A stretch of DNA of 64,000 bases from Cervus elaphus (lineage: Eukaryota > Chordata > Mammalia > Artiodactyla > Cervidae), in assembly GCF_910594005.1 (NCBI RefSeq), contig NC_057838.1, positions 34,278,001-34,342,000 on the forward strand, read 5' to 3'. Both the position numbers and the translations under genes were made by a program. This document shows positions 1 to 11,500 of this stretch, piece by piece; position 1 is the first letter of the stretch; every line of letters starts with the position of its first letter. Below the pieces are notes generated by a model that was not told the origin of the DNA, searched no databases, and was given only the letters and a program-made list of their open reading frames with translations.

Positions 1-41
1 ATTGCAGGAAAGTAGAATTTGGTGGAGTGTCAGGAAAGACT

Positions 42-173
42 CGGAGAAGGCAATGGCACCCCACTCCAGTACTCTTGCCTGGAAAATCCCATGGATGGAG
101 GAGCCTGGTAGGCTGCAGTCCATGGGGTCGCACAGAGCCGGACACGACTGAAGTGACTTAGCAGCAGCAGCAC
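42..173 (+). mobile_element. Bov-A SINE, single monomer
   Basis: Matches the ruminant Bov-A/ART2A SINE unit, from the ggagaaggcaatgg start to the agcagcagca tail. It has one unit rather than the two of Bov-A2: the start resembles unit 1 and the end resembles unit 2, as expected if the dimer collapsed by recombination. It is flanked by an imperfect 11-bp target duplication (31-41, caggaaagact; 174-184, caggaaacact). Non-coding and non-autonomous. Confidence 0.9.
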
Positions 174-267
174 CAGGAAACACTATCTAATAAACATACC
201 TTCCTACTAAGTAACTTAGCTCTGAGTTTCCAGTTCAGGAGAAGTTGGAAGGAAGACCACCTGCCAG

Positions 268-365
268 GAATTTACTCATTCATTCTGCAAGTGTTTACTG
301 AGTACTTATTCGATGCCAAGCATTCTTCTCAGTTCTGGGACTCAGGAATGAGCAGAGAGATATCT
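268..365 (-). mobile_element. L2 LINE 3' end fragment
   Basis: The pattern of a short ATTC repeat, then gtttactgagtactt, then a degenerate 'gatgccaagcattc' reads as the reverse complement of the L2 3' end. It is old and heavily diverged. Confidence 0.5.
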
Positions 366-1077
366 GGAGCTTTCAGACATTACTTACCCAGGTGACTTTA
401 AGATCCCTCATACGTTGAGGATAGGTATGGGAGTAATTCAGCTTTTAGGATTTTAACAAGCTAAAAATAAATGAAGCCATCACATATTAACTATCTGTTT
501 TTCAAGAACAGAATGAAGTAAAACTTGCTCAGAACTGAAATTACACTGAACACTAAAGTCAGGTAAATTCCTCTCTGGGTTTTAGGTGCTATAGGGTCAT
601 CATTACAAATATCAGTTACAAGTCCCAGAAAAAAGCTGATTGATTGTGTTTTGGAGTGACTTGGATTATAAATAAGTAGGCATAGGTATTCACCTCTCTT
701 ATTAGTTTTTTCTTAAAGGCTAGTATTGGAATGCATTTATATTCTATACAGACCTATTGTTAGAGGAAACTGAAAAGAAAAGGACATTTACTTTTTGTCC
801 TGTCCTTCAATTTTTCTTTCCTCTTCCAGCTCCAGAATTTTCTTCTTATTTGCTTCAGAGATAGTGGTACTCTCAGGGTCCAAGTCTCCCATAATTCACT
901 TTGTCTCCTATCTTTCAGCATCCTTCTGAAATCATCTAGAGCTTTCCAAATGATACATTTCTACCACTTCTCCTCTTGTCTCTCAAATCAATATTCTTTT
1001 CCTCAGTCCTCCTTCTCAAACTGTCTTCAGAACAATAAGAACTTGACTGCATTAGGGAGACCACATTGTTTGGTACA
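366..1077. other. Unassigned non-coding stretch
   Basis: AT-rich sequence with no repeat family I recognise, no long open frame and no obvious tandem structure. Confidence 0.5.
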
Positions 1078-1247
1078 GCACTTCTCAAACATACACATCA
1101 TTTAATGTATACATATCACCGTGGCTCTGTTTACGATGTGGAATAAGTTTCAACAGATCTGGCTTGGAGCCTGAAATTATGCATTTCTAACAAGCAAGCA
1201 GATGCTGCTGCTGCAACTGCACTGCAAATCACAATGTGAGTAACAAG
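1078..1247 (+). mobile_element. MER5A-type hAT-Charlie MITE
   Basis: Begins with cagcacttctcaaac and contains 'gcatttctaacaag' followed by 'gatgctgctg', in the order of the MER5A consensus, and ends near 'tgtgagtaacaag'. The length (~170 bp) fits the family's ~190 bp. It is a non-autonomous DNA transposon relic. Confidence 0.7.
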
Positions 1248-1279
1248 AGTTTGATGAATTAGGCTTTGAAACTTTCTCA

Positions 1280-1352
1280 CTTAATTTTTTAACCTTGAAA
1301 AAGTTACCTACCTCCTTGGGCCTAACTTATCTTATATAAGAATGGAGATACA
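1280..1352 (+). mobile_element. MIR-like core fragment
   Basis: The stretch 'aaccttgaaaaagttacctacctccttgggcc' followed by 'ataagaatggagata' resembles the MIR core (ccttgggcaagttac ... aaaatggggata). Divergence is high. Confidence 0.4.
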
Positions 1353-2149
1353 CCAGTCCTGCCTTATCTCTCCATGTTCTCAAATTAGTTCAACTAGTTT
1401 TTATACAAAGAAAACTACCTTCTTTCATAAAGTGGGGTTGTGTATGCCATTAGGTCACATTTTATGTCAAAATAATACAGACTGTAAGCTACTAAATGAT
1501 TCTCCTCATTGGGATGCATTGGAATGTCAAAAGTGAACTCACTGTTCAGACATAATGGCTATTGTTCTTGATCAGATTCCTACCATCTGACCTTCTCGTT
1601 ATGTTGCCTAGGAAAAAACAAAACTTTGTTCATGTGAGATATACTTGACATTGTTATAGTCAGGATCACCTTGGAAAAGCTATTGCCATGGAACCCAACT
1701 TATCCCTGAATTTGAACCAACATTTCTGCATTGGTCTGTTCTTGAATCTGGCACTTAGGAGCTGTCTAAATTTAGTGGGCATTTTCTGCTTTAATGAATA
1801 TCTAACTGTGTAAATATAGTTGCTGTTTGGTCAGCACTTTCCCCAGCAGTATTTTCCAGTGGTAATTTGCCTGCAATAAACTCCTGAGGCAAACATGCTT
1901 TTCCTCTACCAGCCTTGTACCAACAGCTGATCTAGGCCTGGGGACATAAATAACCTTTATTTGCAGAATGACACTTACCTCCAGAGAGTCCCAAACTTTG
2001 TCAGAGAAGGTTTTGTCTTTTCACATTTCTATGGTTGAGTCTTTGAGTTCCTGTTGGGACTTGATATTGGCAAGTGTGGCCATCCTCTGTTTGGGATTGT
2101 GGGTCTTTTTAGAGTTAGCAATTCTTTGAGATGACCTAACTTAGTCATT
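1353..2149. other. Unassigned non-coding stretch
   Basis: No family recognised. A 64-codon open frame at 1342-1536 starts in the MIR-like piece and shows no domain; I treat it as chance. Confidence 0.5.
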
Positions 2150-2623
2150 CTTTTTTTTTTAGTTCAAGGATACTTGATTTACAGTGTTATATTAGTTTAT
2201 GGCATATAACATAGTGATTCTTTTTTTTTCAGATTATATTTCACTGTAGGTTATTACAGGTTATTGAATATAACTCCCTGTGCCACACAGCAAATTCTTG
2301 TTGCTTATCTGTTTTATGTATAGTAGTTTTATCTGTTAATCCTGTACACCTAATTTGTCCCTCCCTTCCTCCCTCTAACCTTTGGTAATTATAAATTTGT
2401 CTTCTGTGTCTGTGAGTCTCCTTCTATTTTGTATATAAGATTTCATATATAAGTGATATTATATAGAATTTGTTTTTCTCTTTCTGATTTACTTCACTAA
2501 TATAATATTTTCTAGGTCCATCCATGTTGCTGGAAATGGCAAAATTTTGTTCCTCTTTTTATGGCATATGTATTTATACATGTCACATCTTCTTAAGCCA
2601 ATCATCCATTGATGGACACTTTG

Positions 2624-3269
2624 TTTTTGTTTTTTTCATGTATTTTCATTAGTTGGAGGCTAATTACTTTACAATATTGTAGTGGTTTTTGCCATACATT
2701 GACATGAATCAGCCATGGATTTACATGTGTTCCCCATCCTGAACCCCCCTCCCGCCTCCCTCCCCATCCCATCCCTCTGGGTCTTCCCAGTGCACCAGCC
2801 CCGAGCACTTGTCTCCTGCATCCAACCTGGACTGGTGATCTGTTTCGCACTTGATAATATACATGTTTCGATGCTGTTCTCTCAGATCATCCCACCCTCG
2901 CCTTCTCCCATAGAGTCCAAAAGTCTGTTCTATACATCTGTGTCTCTTTTTCTGTCTTGCATATAGGGTTATCGTTACCATCTTTCTAAATTCCATATAT
3001 ATGCGTTAGTATACTGTATTGGTGTTTATCTTTCTGGCTTACTTCACTCTGTATAATGGGCTCCAGTTTCATCCATCCATTAGAACTGATTCAGATGTAT
3101 TCTTTTTAATGGCTGAGTAATATTGCATTGTGTATATGTACCACAGCTTCCTTATCCATTCGTCTGCTGATGGGCATCTAGGTTGCTTCCATGTCCTGGC
3201 TATTATAAACAGTGCTGCGATGAACGTTGGGGGTGCACGTGTCTCTTTCAGTTCTGGTTTCCTCGGTGT
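2624..3269 (-). mobile_element. Young ruminant L1, 3' end, nested
   Basis: Poly(T), then the ruminant L1 3' UTR start (attagttggaggctaa), then the ORF2 C-terminal coding end. It is 5'-truncated after about 650 bp. Target duplication: gatggacactttg at 2611-2623 and gatgggcactttg at 3270-3282 (one mismatch). It lies in the same orientation as the L1 it entered. Confidence 0.88.
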
Positions 3270-4634
3270 GATGGGCACTTTGGCACCTGGATTGTTTCCA
3301 CTTCTTGGCTGTTGTAATAGTAGTGCTGCTATAAACACTAAGGTGGATGTAGCATTTCAACTTACAGTTTTTGTTTTTCCTGGATATAGTCCCAGGATTG
3401 GAACTGATAGATCATCTGGTAGCTCTATTTTTATTTTTTTAGGGAATCTCTGTGCTGTTTTCCATGGTGGCTGTACCAATTTACATTCCCACCAACAGTA
3501 TAGGAAGATTCCCCTTTCTCCATACCCTCTCCAGAATATATTTTTTGTAGACTTTTTGATGATAGCAATTCTGATCAGTGTGAGGTAATGCATCATTGTT
3601 TTTCTGATTTGAATTTCTCTAATAACTTGTGATGTTGAGCATCTTTTCAAGTGCCTGTTGTCCATCTGTATGTCTTTGGAGAAATGTCTATTTAGATCCT
3701 CTGACCGTTTTTGATTGGGTTGCCTATTTCTTTGTTATTGAGTTGTATGAGTTGCTTTTATTTTTTGAAATTTAGCCCCTTATTGGTCTCATCATTTGCA
3801 AATATTTCTTCCCATTTTGTAGGCTGTCTTTATGTTTTATTAATGATTTCCTTTGCTGCCTAAAAGCTTTTAATTAGGTCCCGTTTATTTTCACTTTTAT
3901 TTATTTTGCCTTGGGAAATTGACTTAAGAAAATGTTGCTGTGTTTCGTGTTTAAGAGTGTTTTGCATACATTCTCTTCTAAGAGTCTTATGGTGTCATGT
4001 CTTATACTTAGGTCTTTAAATTATTTTGAGTTTATTTTTATATCTAATGTGAGGGAGTGCTCTTATTTCTTCGATGTACATGCAGCTTTCCTAATGCTGA
4101 AGAGACTGTCTTTTTTTCATGGTATATTCTCACCTCCTTTGTTATAGATTACTTGACCATAGGTGTGTGGGTGTATTTCTGGGCTCTCAGTTCTGTTCCA
4201 TTGATCTATATGCCTGTTTTTGTGCTAGTATCATACTGTTTTGATTACTGTAGCTTTGTAGTATAGTGTAAAGCCTGGAGGAATTATGCCTCCAGCTTTG
4301 TTCTTTCTCCTCAGGATTGCTTTGGCAATTCTGTGTCTTTTCTGGTTTTATATAAATTGTAGGTTTATTCATTCTAGTTCTATGAAAGATATCATGAGTA
4401 TTTTGATAGAGATTGCATGAAATCTGTAAATTACTTTGGGTTCTATGGCCATTTTAACAATATTAACTCTTCTAAACCAAGAGCATGGATGTCTTTCCAT
4501 TTCTTTGAATCATCTTCAACTTTCTTTGTCAATGTTTTATAGTCTTTAGTATATAGGTATTTTGCCTCCTTGGTGAAGTTTATTCCTATGTATTTTGTTT
4601 TTGTTTTGGATACAGTTTTGAATGGAATTGTTTT

Positions 4635-4832
4635 TTAAGTTTCTCTTTCTGATAGTTCATTGTTAGTATAAAGAAATGCATCAGCTTTTTGCATATTGTT
4701 TCCTGTGCTGAAGTCATTTATTAGTTGTAATAGTTTTTGTGTGGATACTTTAGGGTTCTCTGCATAGTGTACCATGTCATCTGCAAATGGTGACAGTTTT
4801 GCCTTTTTCCTTCCAATTTGAATACCTTTCAT
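4635..4832 (-). pseudogene. L1 ORF2 reverse-transcriptase remnant
   Basis: A 65-codon open piece of the older L1's ORF2. It contains the RT active-site motif FADDM, followed by an 'ENPK...LLQLINDFS' stretch typical of L1 RT. In an intact element this domain copies L1 RNA into the genome. Here it is an isolated segment bounded by stops, with no intact endonuclease and no path to a full protein. Confidence 0.8.
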
Positions 4833-5515
4833 TTCTTTGTCTTATCTTATTGCTATACTGTGTTGAATAGAAATGGTGAGACTGGCCATTCTTATCTTAT
4901 TCTTGAATTTAGTGGGTAGGCTCTCAGTTTTTCACTGTTGAGTATTATGTGGGTTTGTCATAAATGGCTTTTATTATCTTGAAATATGTCCCCCTATACC
5001 CATTTTGGTGAGAATTTTTTTTTTAAATCATGAGTGGATGTTGAATTTTGTCAAATGCTTTTTCTTCACCTGTTGAAATGACCATGTATTTTTTGTCTTT
5101 CCTTTTGTTACTGTGATGTATCAAATTGGCTGATTTGCATATGTTGAACCATGCTTGTGGTCCTGGAATGAATCCAATTTGATTGTGGCATATGAGCCTT
5201 ATTATGTATTGTTGAATTTGGTTTGTTAATTTTTTTTGAGGATTTTTACATCTATGTTCATCAAAGATATTGGCCTATAATTTTATTTTCTGGTAGTATC
5301 TTTGTCTATTTTTTGTGTCAGGGTGACAGTGACCTCATAGAATGAATTTGGGAGTGTTTCCTCTCCTTCAGTCTTTTGGAATATCTGGAGAAGGATAGAT
5401 ATAAGTTCTTCTTTGTATGTTTGGTAGAATTTCCTAGTGAAGCTGAGAAGTCTGGTCTGGCACTTTTGTTGCAGGGAGTTTTTTTTAAAAAATTGTAGAT
5501 TCTATTTCACTTCTT

Positions 5516-6343
5516 TGTCTAGTAACCCATAAGCTCATGATGGCTTATGTGGGGCTTAAATTGAAGATCCTTTTAAAATGTTTGTACACTTTGGAGGATA
5601 TGGGGGCTGTGAGAAAGGTGCAAAGCAATTTATCAGATTCTTAGGGAGTCTATAATTAAAAAATTTTGAGGACTTCTGATCTGATCAAGGGTATCTCTTT
5701 CTCAAAGGCATTTCAAATACATAAAATAATAATTATTCTTTATCTATGTCTTATAGTTCTTAAACAAGCAACAAATTGGTTATATTAGGTACTCTGGAGT
5801 ATGCAAGGAAGTGCAATGGATAATCACTAATTTACTATGTCTTAAAATATATTATTCGTTTACTTATCAAATAGTTAAGGATTGAAAATCACATGGCATG
5901 TCCTATTTGGTCTGGAGATACAGAGACAAAAGACATGCCCCCTGATCTTAGTAAAACAGAGATGAAGACCTCTGACCACACAGCAAATGTGCTAAACATC
6001 AGCATATCGTATGTCCCCAAGTTTCCCAGAGGAACTGTAGCACATATGCTAGAACTGCCAAAAGTAGTGATTCCATAATCAGCTCTGTGAATTGGGAAAC
6101 CTAAGTGACGATTCTGTGTATTCTGCAGCAGTACGAAAAACAAACAAACAAGCCAACCACTTGTTTCTCATTACAAGAGAAAATAGAAATAAACCAACTA
6201 TTCCCTGTGAAAGTTCGGGGAGAAATTAACAGGTATTCCATGTTTAGGGAATACCTAATACCCTAAGCAACCACATTCATTGAGTAGTTTGCAAGTTTGG
6301 CTGTACATTAGAAAAACTTGGAGGGATTTTTGTTCGTTAATAC
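5516..6343. other. Mostly unassigned; possible L2 fragment inside
   Basis: Between about 5905 and 6080 the text 'ctggagatacagagacaaaagacatgcc' faintly resembles the reverse complement of L2. Open frames of 61 and 84 codons on opposite strands overlap here and show no domain. Nothing else recognised. Confidence 0.35.
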
Positions 6344-6409
6344 ATATTATAGCCACACGTTCTGGAAAACAAACTCACTCAGAAGGACGATGCAGATAGT
6401 GGAGTGCAG

Positions 6410-6415
6410 TTTATT
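6410..6415 (-). promoter_or_regulatory. LTR polyadenylation signal AATAAA
   Basis: tttatt on the plus strand is AATAAA on the minus strand, within the LTR and 67 bp after its TATA box. Confidence 0.6.
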
Positions 6416-6481
6416 ACACCAGCGGGCCCAAGGCAAAGTCTCCTCTTAGCCAAGGACCCTGACCCATTTTTGTGAAAACCT

Positions 6482-6487
6482 TATATA
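6482..6487 (-). promoter_or_regulatory. LTR TATA box
   Basis: The palindromic hexamer tatata, followed on the minus strand by agg, lies upstream of the LTR polyadenylation signal at the spacing expected for a retroviral promoter. Activity is not known. Confidence 0.5.
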
Positions 6488-6882
6488 CCCTAAGTGTACG
6501 TGCCCAAACCCACCTCCCCAAATTTCCTGAAATTAGTCTGAACAAAGGAAAACAAAGATACATCAAAGTTAACCTGTGATTCTTATGCCTTAAGCCTAGG
6601 TAGTTAACAGTGGATAATTATCAATAGGCCTGTGGTTATACCCCAATAAGCATAATAGAATTTATGATTCTATTTGGTTACACAGATAATTAGGGTATTC
6701 TTTTAGGCGAGGGAGAGTCTAGGTACGAGCCCTGGGGCTCTTCCCTCTGAGGGGTCTGGTTTTCCAGTTGGTATGTCGTTTCCATAGATACTGGGCATGT
6801 AGTCAAAGTCCACAGTCCGGCCCAAGATGGAGTCCTGCTTTCAAGATAGAGCCTGTTCTGTCTGTTTCCTCCTTCAATATTA

Positions 6883-8489
6883 AAGTAATTAATGCATACA
6901 GTTATAAATATCAAATAGTATTGATATTTGAGGATTGAGGATTGATTGTGAAGAAAAGTGGTAGCCCCTGCTTCAACAATTTTTGCTCCCTGGTCTTGCT
7001 TGAGCCGCTCTTAAAAACACATAGGCTACCCAGATCTAAAGATCTCCTAATCATTTGGATGAGTGGTAAAGGTCCGAAACTTTTATGTTGTACTCAGCAG
7101 CAGTTTCCAAAGTTCCCTATAGACTTGTCCAGGTTGACTGATTAGAATCACTTGACTTGGGACCTTTCTCCTCACCCAAACATTTTAGGCCTTTGATGCC
7201 TGTGGTTAAAGTGCCATAAAAGTGCACACATAGACGTGTTCTTAAGGAAAGATCATATCTACAGTCATAGTCATTGCCAGCTTACTGAATGACATGGCAT
7301 TGAAATGACTCTTGATGAACAGGCCAGATTTTGAGGCATACCATGCTCTTCTTGTCCTGGGAACCTAGTTTTCATTGCTGATCAAGTTATCTTATGAGTG
7401 GTGGCATGAATATAGTGTAGCATTTCTAGCAAGGTCTTTTTAAAGACTCTTTGAAAGAGCTTCTGAAAATTCTATAAATTGAGGTGAATTTCAATTTCTC
7501 CTCTTTCTTGACTATCCCAACAGAACTTTTGCTTTCCCATAATGTCTAATTGCAATATGCTCCCTGTTTATTGATGATTACCTCCAGATGAGGGAGAAAA
7601 TGAGATAAAAGATGAAGGCAGTACCCTCACTGTTACATTTTCTTAAAGCCAGTACACATGGCCTTGTAAAATGCTGCGGCAGAAAATACAGTGAACCAGA
7701 ATGAAAATATGCTTATGACTAACTTGACCTATTCTCATAACAATCTCTAAATACTAATCTTATTATGTGCTTCTAATGTCATACATGAGGATGGATGCTT
7801 CTAAAGGTCAATAAATGAATGTATTAAAATAGTCTCTTACTTGCTTGTCAGGTGAAAATCCAAGCCATGCAAGCCTTTTCATTTTCTAGAAACTTTTTTT
7901 CCCCCCCTCTTCCTTGTTTCTATCACATTTCTTTGATTTTAATCTCTGCAGGTTGCTAATAATCTCAGTTGAAAGCTCTATGATCTTCAACAAAACAAAA
8001 ACTTTTTTGTTTTCCATTTACAGTTGGAATTTTTCCCTTTCTAAAGGTATCCCTCTACTTTGAGGACAACCTGAACTATTCTCTGCTTAAAGGATAAGAA
8101 AACTAAATATTTTTTAATAAAGAAATAATTTGAAATCCTTAGGAGAAAAGTGCTATATAAAGTAGTGTCATGTTGTTTCAAAGGAGAAGTAATGACAAGA
8201 GTTGGGTTAAGTCAGGAAATGGTATAAAGGATTAAATAGGAATAGAGGGATAGAAAAAAAAGTTTTATCAACTACAGGAGAAGGAAATGTATTTCATCTT
8301 TATTTAAGCAGGAAGGAAAGCAAAGAATAGATGATTCCAAGGTATAGTATTTTTTCATACTTTTCAACAAGCTAAACTCTGCTTTGAAAACTGAAATAGA
8401 CAAATTGTGGCATTCTAGTTTGGAATAGAGAATTACACAAGAATAGAGTAAGAGGCAGTTTTCTGAATCCTTTTATTTTATTTTTTAGT
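6883..8489. other. Unassigned non-coding stretch
   Basis: About 1.6 kb with no recognised repeat. It includes a gattgaggattgattg microduplication next to the LTR and a short C/T-rich run near 7890-7910. A 67-codon frame at 6942-7145 has no recognisable domain. Confidence 0.5.
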
Positions 8490-9389
8490 TTAGCTTTTTT
8501 TTTTCATTTATTTTTATTAGTTGGAGGCTAATTACTTTACAGTATTGTAGTGGGTTTTGTCATACATTGACATGAATCAGCCATGGATTACATGTATTCC
8601 CCATCCCGATCCCCCCCTCCCACCTCCCTCTCCACCCGATTCCTCTGGGTCTTCCCAGTGCACCAGGCCCGAGCACTTGTCTCATGCATCCAACCTGGGC
8701 TGGTGATCTGTTTCACCCTAGATAATATACATGTTTCGATGCTGTTCTCTCGAAACATCCCACCCTCGCCTTCTCCCACAGAGTCCAAAAGTCTGTTCTG
8801 TACATCTGTGTCTCTTTTTCTGTTTTGCACATAGGGTTATCGTTACCATCTTTCTAAATCCCATATATATGTGTTAGTATGCTGTAATGTTCTTTATCTT
8901 TCTGGCTTACTTCACTCTGTATAATGGGCTCCAGTTTCATCCATCTCATTAGAACTGATTCAAATGAATTCTTTTTAATAGCTGGGTAATATTGCATTGT
9001 GTATATGTTCCACAGCTTCCTTATCCATTCGTCTGCTGATGGGCATCTAGGTTGCTTCCATGTCCTGGCTATTATAAACAGTGCTGCGATGAACATTGGG
9101 GTGCACATGTCTCTTTCAGATCTGGTTTCCTCAGTGTGTATGCCCAGGAGTGGGATTGCTGGGTCATATGGCAGTTCTATTTCCAGTTTTTTAAGGAATC
9201 TCCACACTGTTCTCCATAGCAGCTGTACTAGTTTGCATTCCCACCAACAGTGTAAGAGGGTTCCCTTTTCTCCACACCCTCTCCAGCATTTATTGCTTGT
9301 AGACTTTTGGATAGCAGCCATCCTGACTGGTGTGTAATGCTACCTCATTGTGGTTTTGATTTGCATTTCTCTGATAAAAATGATGTTCA
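8490..9389 (-). mobile_element. Young ruminant L1, 3' end
   Basis: A poly(T) tract near 8496, then the ruminant L1 3' UTR (attagttggaggctaa), then the ORF2 C-terminal coding end, 5'-truncated near 9389. It closely resembles the copies at 2.6 kb and 45.5 kb. No clear target duplication found. Confidence 0.88.
8854..9321 (-). pseudogene. L1 ORF2 C-terminal domain, truncated copy
   Basis: An open frame of 155 codons encodes the C-terminal end of L1 ORF2 up to its natural stop. The cysteine-rich segment is visible (CWRGCG...LLHCWWEC), then the 'YDPAIPLLGI' region and the terminal ILTHIYGI. It is uninterrupted, which points to a young insertion. The N-terminal endonuclease and RT are missing because the element is 5'-truncated, so no functional protein is possible. 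Confidence 0.85.
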
Positions 9390-9619
9390 AATAATATTGT
9401 TTGGTGGAAAGGAGAAAGAAACCCTAGACCTTGGGAATGCTTACAAATGCATCAGAGAAGTTTAGTCAAGTCAAGTAGGGTTTAGACTTTAAGAAAAGCT
9501 GATAGGTACGGATTCTAGAAAGGGAAAACCAGAAGGGCGAGTTCATGCCCAGGTATCCTTTGGAGAATTAAGTCAACTGCAGTGGAAATCAGAATATATT
9601 CTAGTCCAAGAGTTAGGAT

Positions 9620-9783
9620 TATTCACGAAATTCTGTCCAACTCTTTGTGACCCCATGGACTGTAGCCTGCCAGGCTCCTCTGTCCATGGGATTTCCCATT
9701 CAAGAATACTGGAGTGGGATGCCCTTTCCTTCTCCAAGGCATTGGCAGGAGGATTCTTTACCACTGAACTACCTGGGAAGCCC
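9620..9783 (-). mobile_element. Bov-tA SINE
   Basis: The reverse complement of Bov-tA: 'aactctttgtgaccccatgg' at the 3' side, and 'ttctttaccactgaactacc' with 'gggaagcccc' at the tRNA-Glu-derived 5' side. A middle block is deleted, giving ~164 bp instead of ~205 bp. Confidence 0.88.
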
Positions 9784-10890
9784 CTTTGGAAAAATACTGA
9801 GAAGTAAAATTGCTGGATTGTATGGTAGTTCTATTTTTAACTTTTTGAGGCTCATACATACTGTTTTCCACAGTGACTTACCAATTTACTTTCCCACCAA
9901 CAGTACACAAGTGTTCACTTTTCTTTACATTCTAACCAATACTTGTTATTTGTCATATTTTTTATAATAGTCAGTCTGATAGGTATGAGGTGTGATATCT
10001 CACTGTGGCTTCTCATTGTGGCTTTGACTTCATTTCCCAGATGATTTTGAGTGTCTTTTTATATGTCTTTTGGCCATCTGTATATCTTCTTCGGAAAAAT
10101 ACCTATTCAGGTCCTCTGTCCATTGTTTGTTTTTTGATGTGGAACTGTATGAGTTCTTGGTATATTTTGGATATTAACTCCTTATCAGATCTATCATTTG
10201 AAGATACCATCTCCCATTCAGTAGTTGGCCTTTTCATTTTTGTTGATAGTTTCCTTCATTGTGTGAAAGCTTTTTAGTTTGATGTAGTCCTATTTGTTGA
10301 CTTTTGCTTTAGGAGAAGAAAGAAGAGACAGAACCAAAAAAAAAAAAAAAAAAAAACTTACTTCTAAGACTGATGTCAAAGCATACTGCCTGTGTTTTCT
10401 TCTGAAAGTTTTGTGGTTTCAGGACTTACATTTAAGCTTTAATCCATTTCAAGTTTATTTCTGTATATAAATTTAACAAAATGTGTGACAGAGTAAATCC
10501 TGTTTGGTTATTTTGCATGAAACGGTCTAGTTTTGCAAATACCATATATTGAAAAGGCTATCTCTTCCTTTGTTGTTCCTTAATTGTCCATTTAATTGTG
10601 GGTTCATTTCTGGGCTCTCTATTCAGTTCCATTGACCATTGTGTCTGTTTTTATGCCAGTACCATACTGTTTTGATTACTGTCACTTTTTTAGAATAGTT
10701 TGAAATAAGTAAGCCTGATTCCTCTAACTTTGTTCTTCTTTCTCAAGTTTGTTTTGGCTATTCTGGGTCTTTTGTGGTTCTATTTAAATTTTATAATTAT
10801 TTTTTCCAGTTCTGTGGAAAATGCTGTTGGTATTTTCATAGGGATTGCATTGAATCTATAGATTGCCTCAGATAGTATCTCCATTTCATT
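9784..10890 (-). mobile_element. Older L1 LINE ORF2 segment
   Basis: 'aattgctggattgtatggtag' onward follows the reverse complement of old mammalian L1 ORF2 3' sequence, including 'tttcccaccaacagtac' and 'attgcattgaatctatagat' near 10850. Frames are broken throughout. Confidence 0.82.
10336..10356. repeat. Poly(A) run, 21 bp
   Basis: A pure A21 tract inside the older L1, where the L1 consensus is already A-rich. It appears to be a local expansion. Confidence 0.9.
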
Positions 10891-11500
10891 TAGTTCTTCT
10901 TTGGGGGGGTTTATCTTGTTTCTTTGCATGGAAAATATTCTTTTGTTGCCTCATTTTTCCTAATTCTCTCTGTTATTTGTATGTATGAAGTAGGTTGGTT
11001 ATGTTTTCCCATCTTGGAGAAGTGGTGTTATGTGGGAGATGTCATAGGGGACCTGGCAGCACACTCCCTTCTGGTCACCAGAACCATATGATTTAGGAGT
11101 GCTTCCTACGTGGGCTGAATGGACCCTTCTGTTGTGATGGGGCGCACTACTGTGAAAGGGATGGTCAGAGAGGCTCGTCTTCTATTTGTTGCTGGCTCTT
11201 CCTTGTGTGGAAGTTGCCAGTCGTGGGTGGGCAGGGCTGGTTGTGGTGTAGCTTCCTACCTGGCCTGGGTAGTCCTAGGGCTGCTGCCAGCCCGCTAATA
11301 AGTGGGATTAGGTCCCAGGATGACTGACTCCCGAGCTTTGTGGTTTGGGACTGGTGACGGACCACTGATGAGCAGGCATGGGAGGTTCAGCAGCAACTGG
11401 CTGCAGTGCCCTGGGGGGTCCTGTGGCTGAGTCTGGCCTGCTGGTGACTGGTAGAGAAAGTTTTGAGTTAGGTCAGAATAGTGACTGAGCAAGAACTAAG
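10891..11500. repeat. GC-rich unassigned interspersed-repeat candidate
   Basis: More GC-rich than its surroundings. From about 11200 to 11460 it shows degenerate subrepeats around 'gggcagggctgg', 'agtgggattagg' and 'gagcaggcatgg'. The wording resembles an old internal retroelement region, but I cannot name a family. Two overlapping minus-strand frames (65 and 66 codons) have no domain I recognise. Confidence 0.35.

Larger units (their letters stand above)
2150..5515 (-). mobile_element. Older L1 LINE, 3' part, split by a younger L1
   Basis: Starts at a poly(T) tract (2151-2160, the poly(A) tail of a minus-strand copy), runs through a 3' UTR and then far into ORF2 read from the minus strand. 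It is 5'-truncated near 5515. A young L1 (2624-3269) interrupts it: the text before ('ttgatggacacttt') and after ('ggcacctggattgtttcc') joins into the usual L1 sequence. ORF2 is broken by many stops and frameshifts, so the copy is inactive. Confidence 0.85.
6344..6882 (-). mobile_element. Solo endogenous-retrovirus LTR (BTLTR1-like)
   Basis: An LTR in minus orientation spans 6350-6876 (527 bp), flanked by a perfect 6-bp duplication, atatta, at 6344-6349 and 6877-6882. Six base pairs is typical of class II (ERVK) integration. Read on the minus strand it has a TATA box (6482-6487), then AATAAA (6410-6415) 67 bp downstream, as in a U3-R arrangement. The right boundary ends in CA; the left boundary starts TA where TG is expected, so one terminal base has decayed. 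No gag, pol or env lies next to it, so it is a solo LTR left by LTR-LTR recombination. The BTLTR1 assignment is from memory. Confidence 0.82.

Noticed and set aside
6344..6882. A complete provirus at the LTR
   Set aside because: The 6-bp duplications directly bracket one LTR, and no viral coding sequence adjoins it, so it is a solo LTR.
8999..9337. Plus-strand frame nearly repeated at 46010-46351
   Set aside because: Two similar 'proteins' look like a family, but both are antisense to L1 ORF2 ends.
10336..10356. A21 run as a third tail-only insertion
   Set aside because: There is no direct repeat on its two sides, and the L1 consensus is already A-rich at this point, so local expansion is simpler.
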